Part shown: positions 26,580-35,402 of the stretch, piece by piece | Layout of the letters: each line of letters starts with the position of its first letter | Position numbering within the stretch: the stretch's first letter is position 1 | Origin: Sphingobacterium sp. PCS056 | Lineage (GTDB): Bacteria > Bacteroidota > Bacteroidia > Sphingobacteriales > Sphingobacteriaceae | DNA: 64,000 nt | Direction of reading: 5' to 3' | Assembly (NCBI RefSeq): GCF_023273895.1 | Contig: NZ_CP096883.1 | Location: forward strand, 3,782,001 to 3,846,000 | Notes under the pieces: model-generated | The model's database searches: none | What the model was told of the DNA's origin: nothing | Seen by the model: the letters and a program-made list of their open reading frames with translations, nothing else | Program-made: the position numbers and the translations under genes

Positions 26580-27678
26580 ATTTATGCACCCTGACGCCGA
26601 AGATTTCGATGATTTCTTCGAATCGTCACTATGTGGTTTTGTCATTACGGATCCAACTGGAAATATTGCAAGGATCAACAAGCGCGCTACTACTTGGTTG
26701 AATACAGTACCTAATAAATTAGTGGGGCAGCGTTTTTCTAATATCCTAAGTGTAGGTGGAAGAATTTATTTCGAAACCCATCTTTGGCCATTATTGCGCT
26801 TGCAGGGACATTTTGATGAAATAGCACTTGAATTAGCAGATTCAGGAGATGGAAAATTACCTGTATATATAAATGGTTATGAAAGAAGAAATGATAAACA
26901 GCAGGTACTCTTCATACGCTTTAATATTTTTAGTGCATCAGATCGCCGACTGTACGAGGAAAATCTTCAGATGGCAAAACAGCTTGCTCAAGCTGAACTG
27001 AAAATGGAACAACAAAATGCCTTGATCCGCGAACAGTTTATTGCTGTACTCGGGCACGATCTGCGTAATCCCTTAGGTGGTATTATTAATGCGGCACAAT
27101 TACTTGCTAGAAAAAAAATAGGACAGCCTGAAGAAAGACTTATTAATATAATTGAGAGTGGCTCCAGAAGGATGCACGAGATGATAGATAATATCATGGA
27201 TCTTGCTCGTGGTCGTTTAGGAGGTGGATTTTTCATTACTCCGATTATATCTGATCTTGAAAAGTTACTGAATCAAGTTAGCGATGAGTTAAGGGTGACA
27301 TATCCCGCGAGTATGATAGCATCAGATTTTAATATCAATCAACCCGTATCATGTGATCCTGGAAGATTAGCGCAGTTGGTGTCCAACTTACTTGGAAATG
27401 CAATTACACATGGATCTTATGATTCTCCTGTGATTTTACGTGCGACAACGACAAGTGATTATTGGGAGGTTATTGTCACAAATAAAGGAGAGCCAATTCC
27501 TGAAGAGGCATTGAAACATCTTTTCCACCCATTTCAACGTCAAAATAATCAAGCTAACCAGAATGGTCTTGGTCTTGGATTGTATATTGCTTCAGAAATA
27601 GCAAGGGCTCATAAAGGAACTTTGACTGTCAGATCAGATGCTCAAGAGACCTGTTTTACATTACAGGTTCCGCATTAG
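26572..27678 (+). CDS. PAS-domain sensor histidine kinase coupled to RsbQ
   Basis: 368 residues from MTNKFMHPDA, which overlaps the rsbQ stop. The PAS domain covers about residues 12-125 (FFESSLCGFVITDPTGNIAR). A coiled linker (130-150) leads to HisKA with the phospho-acceptor His163 in AVLGHDLRNPLGGI. An HATPase domain follows (about 255-365) with NLLGNAITHG and GLGLGLYIASEIAR. There is no membrane segment and no receiver, so it is cytoplasmic and passes phosphate to an unlinked partner. No response regulator gene is adjacent; the LytTR regulators at 4430 and 29049 have their own kinases. Confidence 0.9.
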   Translation, partial: TNKFMHPDAEDFDDFFESSLCGFVITDPTGNIARINKRATTWLNTVPNKLVGQRFSNILSVGGRIYFETHLWPLLRLQGHFDEIALELADSGDGKLPVYINGYERRNDKQQVLFIRFNIFSASDRRLYEENLQMAKQLAQAELKMEQQNALIREQFIAVLGHDLRNPLGGIINAAQLLARKKIGQPEERLINIIESGSRRMHEMIDNIMDLARGRLGGGFFITPIISDLEKLLNQVSDELRVTYPASMIASDFNINQPVSCDPGRLAQLVSNLLGNAITHGSYDSPVILRATTTSDYWEVIVTNKGEPIPEEALKHLFHPFQRQNNQANQNGLGLGLYIASEIARAHKGTLTVRSDAQETCFTLQVPH

Positions 27679-27764
27679 GCAGTATTTGATCAGCATCCGT
27701 GTTAAGATAAATTGAACATAGATAGTTGATATATTCTATTAAAGAACTCCCTCTGAGATCACTA

Positions 27765-27794
27765 ACCGTAGAAAGTTATTACTTTACCGACTTT
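27765..27794 (+). promoter_or_regulatory. Putative LytTR-type direct repeat operator, copy 2
   Basis: ACCGTA at 27765 and ACCGAC at 27786, 21 nt apart start to start, repeat the arrangement at 3961/3982. The second half-site is followed in both copies by CTTT. The downstream -7 box is 56 nt away in both. The intervening sequence is largely different, so the half-sites appear conserved selectively. Confidence 0.45.
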
Positions 27795-27841
27795 ATACCT
27801 TGACCTACCTAATTCCCATAAGCACTGCAACGAAATAGCGC

Positions 27842-27849
27842 TACTTTTG
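27842..27849 (+). promoter_or_regulatory. Bacteroidota -7 box, copy 2
   Basis: TACTTTTG (TAnnTTTG) lies 31 nt before the start of the gene at 27881. The following TTCATAAATAAA is nearly identical to the leader of copy 1; an 8-nt insertion then lengthens the leader. Confidence 0.45.
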
Positions 27850-27880
27850 ATTCATAAATAAATACATAAACAGATTTATC

Positions 27881-28159
27881 ATGAAAACTAAAACAATCTT
27901 CGACATCAATAGCAAAACAATTTCAAATGGTTTTCAAAAAGCATTTGATGCTCTTAGAAGCTCCAAATTGAAAGTTTCAGCTAGCACAGGAAAAGTGTAC
28001 CTCCATATTTCTCTACTATGGGCGATCGTTATTGGTATCATATTTCCTGTATCACTTATCGGACTGTTGGTATTGACAGTATGTCTAAAACTGACTTTAT
28101 CTATTGAACAAGATGTGCAACAACCAACAGGCAGTAATAGAATTATTGAATTAAAATAA
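27881..28159 (+). CDS. Small DUF4342-like membrane protein, paralogue 2
   Basis: 92 residues, the same length as the copy at 4069 and alike throughout: identical residues 1-18, the shared core SLLWAIVIGIIFP, and the same IIELK end. One hydrophobic helix at about 46-72, no signal peptide. Third-position differences show the two copies are not recent duplicates in the middle of the gene, while the first 42 coding bases are identical. It shares its putative operator and promoter layout with copy 1. It lies downstream of the RsbQ/PAS-kinase pair but has its own promoter. Role unknown. Confidence 0.75.
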   Translation: MKTKTIFDINSKTISNGFQKAFDALRSSKLKVSASTGKVYLHISLLWAIVIGIIFPVSLIGLLVLTVCLKLTLSIEQDVQQPTGSNRIIELK

Positions 28160-28164
28160 GTAAC

Positions 28165-28203
28165 AATGCAATCAATAGTGCTGTATAGCTTATTGATTGC
28201 ATT
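28165..28203 (+). terminator. Hairpin after DUF4342-like paralogue 2
   Basis: Perfect 13-bp arms (28165-28177 and 28191-28203) with a 13-nt loop, followed by ATTTCTC. It begins five bases after the stop codon. Confidence 0.7.
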
Positions 28204-28276
28204 ATTTCTCTATACCATGTAGCGACTACTAAAACAGACCCTTAATAAAATTACCAATATCACCATTATCGTTTTC

Positions 28277-28774
28277 TCATGAATTTTTTGCAGTAGCCGC
28301 AGGATCCAAGATCACTTTACCCAAATCACTATTCTCATCAATACCTATTCCTCTCATTAGTGCTCCCCTAGCTTGATTGACGATACTATTATCCCCACCA
28401 AAAGGTTTCCCATTAAATATTTCTTTTACATCAATATGAGTGATATATTTCGGTAATATCAAAGAAATTCCTTTTGTAAATTTTGCAATTGCCAGATCAA
28501 CCAGTGTTTGCGCTATGCCAATCATATCTTCCGTACACTCCGCATCAATTTGATTACTGATTTCCATTACTTGCCTATCGCTCTCATTTTTGTAATCCTC
28601 CGCTAATTTGAGTAAATTAACTAAGGGTTTTCCTGGTCCAGGATTATATTGCTCTGGATTTAATCCTTTGTCCACCTGATCTTTAATGTATAGTGCTACA
28701 TCAGCTAATGTCTTATTCCAATTTTCCTTTGAAATTTGAATTTGCTCTTCTTTGAGCTTATCACAGTTTGCCAT
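28277..28774 (-). CDS. Hypothetical soluble protein
   Basis: 165 residues with no signal peptide. The N-terminal half is charged and helical (KLKEEQIQISKENWNKTLAD), then a Pro-rich turn (YNPGPGKPLVNLLKLAED). A hydrophobic helix with Ala/Ile (DLAIAKFTKGISLILPKYI) lies near residue 95. The C-terminus contains GKPFGGDNSIVNQARGALMR, which looks like a small recognition segment. No family is recognised. It is separated from neighbours by hairpins and is probably monocistronic. Confidence 0.6.
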   Translation of the reverse strand: MANCDKLKEEQIQISKENWNKTLADVALYIKDQVDKGLNPEQYNPGPGKPLVNLLKLAEDYKNESDRQVMEISNQIDAECTEDMIGIAQTLVDLAIAKFTKGISLILPKYITHIDVKEIFNGKPFGGDNSIVNQARGALMRGIGIDENSDLGKVILDPAATAKNS

Positions 28775-29048
28775 ATTATTTTCTTTAACAAGGTTATAAT
28801 TAGTTATTTTAATCCTTATCGCTTAATCTGAAAAGTAAACGTTGGTCTTGCTATCCAACATTCCTTATACTAATAGTACCAAAATCAGCGGCTTCCCCTA
28901 ATAGTGCGGACAAATGTTTGCTTGAATTCAATAGAAACTAGATAATTTACCTGTGAATAAAACTTGACTAAAAAATTGGCCCTAAGATGTAATTTAGAAA
29001 ACTAAGAAAATAATGAGGTAAATAACTGAAGGAAAAGATTTTTTTAAC

Positions 29049-29765
29049 CTATTGATGTCTTAAAATTAAAGTCATGACCTCATCTTTCAAATTGCGTGCG
29101 ATAGGAATTTTGTAACTACCAACTTGTATCTGATTGCCTTCTATGGCAGAAATATTATTCATGTTGACAATGTAGGATCTGTGACAGCTAATAAACGGAT
29201 GCTTTGGTAAAAGAGAAAACATTTGTTGAAGTGTACAATAGGTGATATCCTGACTGTGTAAGGTATGAACAATGACATAATTTCCCATACTTTGAATAAA
29301 AAGGATATCCTGTAGCATCACCTTTTTTAATTTTTTATCTACTTTAATAAAAATATGTTCCTCTTGTGCTTTTTTAGAGATATTCAAGCTATGCGCATGT
29401 GCTGTAGTGATGATTTCGTGGGCTCGATGGGCTGCCTTTAAAAACCTGCCAAATGGAACTGGTTTTAAAAGATAATCGACCACTTCTAATTCATATCCAC
29501 GTAGTGCATATTTTTCATAGGCCGATACAATAATAATCTTTGGAGGACTGCTCAATGTGGCAATAAAATCTAAGCCCGAAAGTTCGGGCATCTCAATATC
29601 CAGAAAAATAAGGTCTACGTGCTCAGTACTGAGATATTCACTGAGTTCAATAGCATCTTCACACTCCGCCGTGAGTTTAAGAAAACTAATTTTATCGATA
29701 TAGGCAGCTATTCCTTTGCGTGCGAATGGCTCATCGTCAACAATGGCACATTTGATATCCATCAT
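29049..29765 (-). CDS. LytTR-family response regulator (receptor operon)
   Basis: 238 residues. The receiver domain (1-120) has D10/D11, the phospho-acceptor Asp56 in LIFLDIEMPELSG, and K in YLLKPVPFG. The LytTR domain (about 140-235) has IFIKVDKKLKKV, FIQSMGNYVIVHT, HPFISCHRSYIVNM and PIARNLKDEVM. It is the last gene of a three-gene unit: outer membrane receptor, sensor kinase, regulator; only 3 nt separate it from the kinase. It probably controls the receptor operon or a transport system; its binding site was not found. Confidence 0.9.
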   Translation of the reverse strand: MMDIKCAIVDDEPFARKGIAAYIDKISFLKLTAECEDAIELSEYLSTEHVDLIFLDIEMPELSGLDFIATLSSPPKIIIVSAYEKYALRGYELEVVDYLLKPVPFGRFLKAAHRAHEIITTAHAHSLNISKKAQEEHIFIKVDKKLKKVMLQDILFIQSMGNYVIVHTLHSQDITYCTLQQMFSLLPKHPFISCHRSYIVNMNNISAIEGNQIQVGSYKIPIARNLKDEVMTLILRHQ

Positions 29766-29768
29766 TCT

Positions 29769-30842
29769 TTACAAGTTTATGATTAATTCTGTTGAAAATA
29801 ACTGTGGCTCCCTTTTAGATCTTAATATGTATTGATCAGGATATAATAAATCAAGCCTCTTTATAAGATTGGTCAATCCCGAACCAGATTTTACAGGCCC
29901 TCCAATCGGAATGCCCTGCTTATTCACTGTATGTTCAAGCACCGTATTCGAAACCTTAAAAATTATCTCTTCACCTTGACGTTTTAGACTGATATCAATT
30001 TTATACTCACCTCTTACATACTTAAATGCGTTTTCGATGAGGGGCTGAAAAAGTAATGGAAAAATAGCAAGTCCTTCCCATTCGTCGTCAAAATCGGTAT
30101 ACACGGTTAATCTTTCAGTGAGTCTCTGCTGTTGAAAAGCGATATAGGATGTCAAATAGGTGATTTCCTGATCCAGTGACACTTTATCGTCAACATTATA
30201 GATTTGATAGCGCAATAATTCTGACAACTGCTCCAAGCTTCTTTTAGCCACGGTATTTGAGTCATCAACCTGAAAATATATGGTATTGAGGGCATTGAAA
30301 AGGAAATGTGGATGATATTGACTTCTTAATAATTGCAGATCGGTACCCAGTTTGTCTGCTTTGATTTGTTCAATATGAACCCTGCTATCTGTCAAACTTT
30401 TATTAATTACCTCATTTCTTAACAAGGTATAATAAAGTAATAACAAGGGAATATAAATGGCATTGACCAAAATATAATCAATAAAACCATCGCCCATGTA
30501 GATCCAGCCTAGGCGCTCACTGATGAAGATAATCGGATTAAGAATAACAATGACCTGAAACAAGCATATGCTATATTCCGTCATAATATTCGTTGGAATA
30601 TCATGAGCTCTAGAAAATAGTTTTTTGAGTCCATTGCGCCACATGAACGTGATAATATAGCAGATAGCTATCGAGATCATCAGTCCATTGGCGTGTATCC
30701 GAATACCACCTGACCAAAATTCATCTTTCTTTGTTAGATCAGTGACAATACGAAGGATATTAAAAGAAACAATACCCCATATGGCTGGCCCTACCTGATG
30801 TATTAAATTTACTTTTGGTTGTGAAGTTCTGGCTATCATCAT
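29769..30842 (-). CDS. LytS/YehU-type sensor histidine kinase (receptor operon)
   Basis: 357 residues. About four membrane segments cover residues 15-150. The His_kinase box SQYHPHFLFNALNTIYFQ lies near residue 175-192. A second conserved region, LFQPLIENAFKYV (N-box), lies near 275, and the C-terminus reads SGLTNLIKRLDLLYP. It starts 1 nt after the stop of the receptor gene and ends 3 nt before the regulator. A kinase embedded between an outer membrane receptor and a LytTR regulator suggests that the receptor and kinase sense the same envelope signal. Confidence 0.9.
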   Translation of the reverse strand: MMIARTSQPKVNLIHQVGPAIWGIVSFNILRIVTDLTKKDEFWSGGIRIHANGLMISIAICYIITFMWRNGLKKLFSRAHDIPTNIMTEYSICLFQVIVILNPIIFISERLGWIYMGDGFIDYILVNAIYIPLLLLYYTLLRNEVINKSLTDSRVHIEQIKADKLGTDLQLLRSQYHPHFLFNALNTIYFQVDDSNTVAKRSLEQLSELLRYQIYNVDDKVSLDQEITYLTSYIAFQQQRLTERLTVYTDFDDEWEGLAIFPLLFQPLIENAFKYVRGEYKIDISLKRQGEEIIFKVSNTVLEHTVNKQGIPIGGPVKSGSGLTNLIKRLDLLYPDQYILRSKREPQLFSTELIINL

Positions 30843-30843
30843 A

Positions 30844-33141
30844 TCAGTAACTAATTCTGTTATTTTCCTCTAAGCGGTTACCTATATTATTATTTTTAGG
30901 ATCAGTTTTTCCTCCTTTATTCAACCTGTAAGAAAGATTAATCCCGAATGCTCTACTATCATAAGACTCTCGGTATTTTCCGTTCATTACATCTCCATTG
31001 AAGGTAATATTAGGCCTATTACTTCTAAAAAGGTCGTTGGCATAAATATACAAAGTAAATTTGTCTTGGAAAAAGGTTTTACGGAGTCCTGTATTGATAG
31101 ACCATAAATGAGCAATATAAGCTTGACCCTCTGCCGTAGCACCATTGAAAAAACAATTAATTTCTAAATTTACTTTGGAAGGTAAATTAAATTGATTTTG
31201 TAATTGAATAGCAGGTGTCAACCGGCGATTGTGAAATACTTTATCCTTCGTGATCCATTCGAAGTTTTTGTACATTAAATTGGCATTTGCCTGTATATTC
31301 CAGCTGCGCATAGGTGATATAGTTGTCGCATTAAACCTTAAGCCAAAACCAGAAGCATGATCTAGATTCAGAGGCATTACTACCGTTCGATTATTATGGT
31401 CTAGATTGTAGCTTTTACTTATTGGATCTTGTTTTAGCGTATAAGAAAACTGAAGTGAATACGTATTTTTAAAAACCCAAGTCAATTCCATATTATTTAC
31501 AAATTCTGGCTTTAGATCTGGATTTCCTTTTTCATAGAGATAAGGATCGTTTACTTCAACAAAAGGATTTAAATCTCTAAAGTTTGGACGATTTACTCTT
31601 CTATTATAATGTAATGATAGCTTTTGTTGAGTTGACATGCTATAGGTCATCGTCATATTTGGAAAAAAATTTTTATAGGATCTGAGTTGTTCATCATGTG
31701 CATCCGTATCGTTAGTAGCCAAACTGTTGAATGCGGCATGTTCATAACGTAATCCCATATCAAGTGTAAACACTTCTGATGTTTGATACTGCAATTGAAA
31801 AAACAATGATTTTAATTTCTCCGCATGCCCAAATCCATTACTGAGCTGTTTCTCTGCTTGCCATTGGTTATTTCGATACACATCATACAATGACTTTGTA
31901 CGCATATTGACACGCGTATATTTACCTCCAAATGTCGACACTAGCTTTGAAATTATATTAAACTGATATTTACTCTGCATCGTGGTGATCTTCACCTGAA
32001 CATCTGTATGACCAACTAACTCTTGCTTTTCGGATTTAAAGTTATCTACCAGCAATTTGTCAGACCACTGAACCTGCTGGTCTGACTGTCTAAAATCTTG
32101 ACGATCGAAATAGTTTTCCCATTTTGAGTCTTTATCAATATTGGCAATTAAGAACGCACCTGTACTAAAATTTCTAAAGTTATGGTGCAGTAGATTACTC
32201 GTATTTATAACAGAATCAGGTTGTACCTTATGATATAGAAAAACCGAATTAACTTCTTCATCTTTAACTCGTCTGTTGTTATTAAGCAATACATACGCTC
32301 CTGTATTCACATGTTTAGTAGGGCTGTAATCCAACGTACTGTTGTAATAATGGTTCATATAATCTTTTTTTCTAATAGCATCCATATCCAACTGTAAATC
32401 TTTAATGCTTTCTTTTGTATCATGATCCAAATACCTACTCGAAGTAATATCAACGAGATCCCGTCCCTTAGAATAGGAATATGAATTGGAAAGAGATACT
32501 TTTTTAATAGTTGTCTCAGCCATAACATGGTGTTGCATCCTATTGTATTTCCCTTGTTCCACCTGCGATGATATAATCACACGTATTCCATTTGATGCTT
32601 TAGTATTTCTTTTCAAATTTATAATGCGTGCATCACCTCCTGCATCTAACGTGGCATCGGGTTGTGTAATCAGCTCGACGATGTCTATGGAAGACGCTGG
32701 CATAGCCGACAGATAAGTGATCAGATTTTCTCCAGTTAAGAAGCTTGTTTTTCCATCGATAAGAAATTGTACACCCTCCTGTCCATTTAAACTTATTTTA
32801 CCATTCGGCATAATCGTTACCCCGGGCATTTTCCGTAATACTTCTAAAGCATTTCCACTGGAATGTAGAGCTGTTTTTGACACTTCATAAGTCAGTTTTC
32901 CAGCGGTTAGTTTAATGGGATTGAATCTCCGAAAGATATTCACTTCTCCTATCTCGATAACCTTTTTCTTTATTGATGTGTCTCGCAAGAGATATAACGA
33001 GTCCGACCGACGATAGATATCATTATTCTCTGCATTGTTATATTGATCCATATCAAAAGCTCTAATTTGAACTTCTGCTTGTAATGATTTAAGAGAATAC
33101 AGCATAATAGCCGATACCAAACAACTAAACCTCCAATTCAT
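30844..33141 (-). CDS. TonB-receptor-like outer membrane beta-barrel protein
   Basis: 765 residues when started at MNWRFSCLVSAIMLYSLKSL, a signal peptide; an upstream Met would prepend a 53-residue stretch of no use. The plug-like domain lies at about 75-180 (ALEVLRKMPGVTIMPNGK, VQFLIDGKTSFLTGENL). A ~560-residue beta-barrel follows with repeated aromatic strands, as in the family often called outer membrane beta-barrel protein with a TonB-like plug. The N-terminal carboxypeptidase-regulatory domain usual in SusC proteins is absent, and no SusD partner is near. The ligand could be a peptide, siderophore or sugar. It is first in the operon with the kinase and LytTR regulator. Confidence 0.85.
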   Translation of the reverse strand: MNWRFSCLVSAIMLYSLKSLQAEVQIRAFDMDQYNNAENNDIYRRSDSLYLLRDTSIKKKVIEIGEVNIFRRFNPIKLTAGKLTYEVSKTALHSSGNALEVLRKMPGVTIMPNGKISLNGQEGVQFLIDGKTSFLTGENLITYLSAMPASSIDIVELITQPDATLDAGGDARIINLKRNTKASNGIRVIISSQVEQGKYNRMQHHVMAETTIKKVSLSNSYSYSKGRDLVDITSSRYLDHDTKESIKDLQLDMDAIRKKDYMNHYYNSTLDYSPTKHVNTGAYVLLNNNRRVKDEEVNSVFLYHKVQPDSVINTSNLLHHNFRNFSTGAFLIANIDKDSKWENYFDRQDFRQSDQQVQWSDKLLVDNFKSEKQELVGHTDVQVKITTMQSKYQFNIISKLVSTFGGKYTRVNMRTKSLYDVYRNNQWQAEKQLSNGFGHAEKLKSLFFQLQYQTSEVFTLDMGLRYEHAAFNSLATNDTDAHDEQLRSYKNFFPNMTMTYSMSTQQKLSLHYNRRVNRPNFRDLNPFVEVNDPYLYEKGNPDLKPEFVNNMELTWVFKNTYSLQFSYTLKQDPISKSYNLDHNNRTVVMPLNLDHASGFGLRFNATTISPMRSWNIQANANLMYKNFEWITKDKVFHNRRLTPAIQLQNQFNLPSKVNLEINCFFNGATAEGQAYIAHLWSINTGLRKTFFQDKFTLYIYANDLFRSNRPNITFNGDVMNGKYRESYDSRAFGINLSYRLNKGGKTDPKNNNIGNRLEENNRISY

Positions 33142-33605
33142 ATTGCTTATATTTTTTACGAATCTATAGTCCCACAGAAAATCTATTAAATAATTTATTC
33201 GAACAGTCGTATATACGGGATGAATGGTAACATAAGTGCCATTGCAGAGATATTCACATGATCTCATTTTATGATTTGTTTCAGCACAAAGACGTCCCAA
33301 GCAGAGCTTCTTATTATAAGCACCAAACGTTTGTCGATTTGAAGATTTCGTTACTGAGGGTATTTTTAACGTGTACTATATGGGTTAAAAGGGAGAATGC
33401 AAATCTTATAATTTGCGCTAGAAAGTAGGTGGATAACATATGGAAATAGCTTTACAGGAGGGAGGTCATCGCAACTTTATATCGACCAAGAAGTCGAAGA
33501 GAGGGAACTACTTTTAATATCGAAGGAGGATAAAGAATTAATCAACACTATTACTTTAGCATATCATCAGGAAATTTGATCCACTCATTTCCTGATGATA
33601 TTTAT
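33142..33605. other. Intergenic region
   Basis: 464 bases upstream of the receptor gene, which should hold its promoter; no -7 box is clear. A plus-strand stretch around 33420-33540 is purine-rich but has no usable open frame. The hairpin at its right end is listed separately. Confidence 0.3.
33561..33601. terminator. Hairpin beside the GH29 stop codon
   Basis: Perfect 15-bp arms (33561-33575, 33587-33601) with an 11-nt loop, beginning four bases beyond the fucosidase stop on the minus strand. A T-run follows only on the plus strand (TTTATTT). Probably the fucosidase terminator. Confidence 0.6.
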
Positions 33606-35240
33606 TTAAGAAATTTTTAAGACTGTTGCATTTTCATCTTGGATCAAATCTGTTGGCATTTCAACCACTAGGCCATGATGATCCTGCTTAAATTGCACAG
33701 AACCCTTGTACCCCAATATTGTGACATTTATGATCACTTTGGCATTGGGAGCATTTTTAGCTAAAGATGCAACTGTAACCGTCTGCTTATCGGACCTCCC
33801 CATTCTCATGACGTAAATGGTGTCTTTTTTTGTTGTAAATCTAAAATCTTCACTTGTCAAAGGTTTCCCTTTCCCCTCATTAAAACCCTGTGCATGCAAT
33901 TCGGGAGCATGCTCTAGCGCTGGTCCTTCGCCAAAAATATGCCAAGGTCTAGTTCCTATTATAGCTTCTGAGTTAACCTTCATCCATGATGAAATGCCTT
34001 CAACTACAAACTGCGCTTTATCGTCAAGGGATCCATCTCCACGCAACGGAACACTCAATAGCAAGTTACCATTTTTGCTGACCACATCGATCAGCATATG
34101 TAAGATAGTTTTTGCAGATTTATAAAGATTATTATCATAAATGCGACGGTCATAATGCCATGCTCCAATACAAGTGCAGGTTTGCCAAGGCAGTGGTTCA
34201 ATTTTATTACTTTGCCCACGTTCAATATCCCAAACCATACACTTACGTTGTTGCTCGTCTAAGATCTTACCATTGATTACCACTTCAACCTTACCGTTAT
34301 TTTCCTTGGCACTTTTATTATAATAATGAGCTGCAATATCCAATCCAACGTTGCTGATAGGCCAAAGTGGCAACGCAGTATCATCGAAATAAACAATATC
34401 GGGATGATAATTATCGATCAGCTCGAAAGTTCTATCTCTAAAATTTTCGCAATATGCCTTTGAAGGAATACTAACTCCGGAGTCGACATCCCAATGCCAT
34501 TGTTGATGTATGCTATGATCCTGCTCACTGTCTCTACTGAGCGGATGGTTTTGAGCATACAGTTCCTGCGGATCATATCCCTCCCACCATTTACCTTTAC
34601 CGTCAGCCTGGGTTAGATGACCATCATAAGGTACTCCTTTATATTGGCCTTTTTTATCAGCGCGTTGTGCCGTTTCATACCATGTCCAGGCATGTGCAGC
34701 GTGAACACTGACACCAAATTTAAGTCCTCTTTTCTTTGCAGCTTTGGCCCAGCCTTGAACAATATCTTTTTTAGGTCCAACATGTACACTATTCCACTTA
34801 TGGTTTGTACTCTTGTACAGGTCTAAGTTATCATGATGATTAGCTAATGCCATAAAATATTGAGCTCCCGTATTTTTATATAAATCCATTAAGGATTCTG
34901 GATTCCATTTCTCTGCTTTCCATTCATGGATAACATCTTTAAACCCAAAAACTGATGGATGCCCATATTTTTCGATATGATAATGATACTGATCAGATCC
35001 TTCTTGATACATTCCGCGCGCATACCAATCACCTCGTTCCGGATGACATTGAGGGCCCCAGTGTGCCCATATACCAAACTTGGCATCTCGGAACCATTCA
35101 GGCACACGATATTTTTCCAACGATGTCCAATCTGCTTTAAATGGCACTTTCCCCCAATTCCCTATTGCAGAAATAGGCGTGCTCAGATATAATGTAGGTA
35201 TCGCAGTTCCTAAAATCTTAATTACAGTTCTTCTGTCCAT
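33606..35240 (-). CDS. GH29 alpha-L-fucosidase (first of three)
   Basis: 544 residues with a twin-arginine-like start (MDRRTVIKILGTAIPTLYLS). The GH29 catalytic TIM barrel begins at FRDAKFGIWAHWGPQCHPER (residues 50-69), with the conserved NHHDNLDLY near 134. The nucleophile is Asp286 in DIVYFDDTALP. A C-terminal beta domain follows after about residue 430 (RFTTKKDTIYVMRMG). It should release alpha-linked L-fucose from glycans. It is the only one of the three GH29 genes here with a Tat-type leader, and it is transcribed divergently from an AraC regulator gene, which is the likely regulator. Confidence 0.9.
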   Translation of the reverse strand: MDRRTVIKILGTAIPTLYLSTPISAIGNWGKVPFKADWTSLEKYRVPEWFRDAKFGIWAHWGPQCHPERGDWYARGMYQEGSDQYHYHIEKYGHPSVFGFKDVIHEWKAEKWNPESLMDLYKNTGAQYFMALANHHDNLDLYKSTNHKWNSVHVGPKKDIVQGWAKAAKKRGLKFGVSVHAAHAWTWYETAQRADKKGQYKGVPYDGHLTQADGKGKWWEGYDPQELYAQNHPLSRDSEQDHSIHQQWHWDVDSGVSIPSKAYCENFRDRTFELIDNYHPDIVYFDDTALPLWPISNVGLDIAAHYYNKSAKENNGKVEVVINGKILDEQQRKCMVWDIERGQSNKIEPLPWQTCTCIGAWHYDRRIYDNNLYKSAKTILHMLIDVVSKNGNLLLSVPLRGDGSLDDKAQFVVEGISSWMKVNSEAIIGTRPWHIFGEGPALEHAPELHAQGFNEGKGKPLTSEDFRFTTKKDTIYVMRMGRSDKQTVTVASLAKNAPNAKVIINVTILGYKGSVQFKQDHHGLVVEMPTDLIQDENATVLKIS

Positions 35241-35361
35241 AGAAAAAATATTTTAATAAAATATAATCGAAAGGACTTTGCTGAATATGAACAGCATACA
35301 TCCGGTCTATAATGGTTTATCTTGAATACATTCAAAATTAGTAGTATTATTGATTAGACTT

Positions 35362-35373
35362 GATAACGTTATC
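35362..35373. promoter_or_regulatory. LacI-family-like palindrome in the divergent fucosidase/AraC region
   Basis: GATAACGTTATC is a perfect 12-bp palindrome centred on ACGT, in the core style of LacI/GalR operators. It lies about 120 nt upstream of the fucosidase start and 29 nt upstream of the AraC gene. No LacI-type gene is in the window. Confidence 0.35.
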
Positions 35374-35402
35374 GATAAAGAATAGCACAATATCGACTTT
35401 TA

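Noticed and set aside
33142..33300. Upstream start for the outer membrane receptor
   Set aside because: It adds 53 residues before a proper signal peptide.
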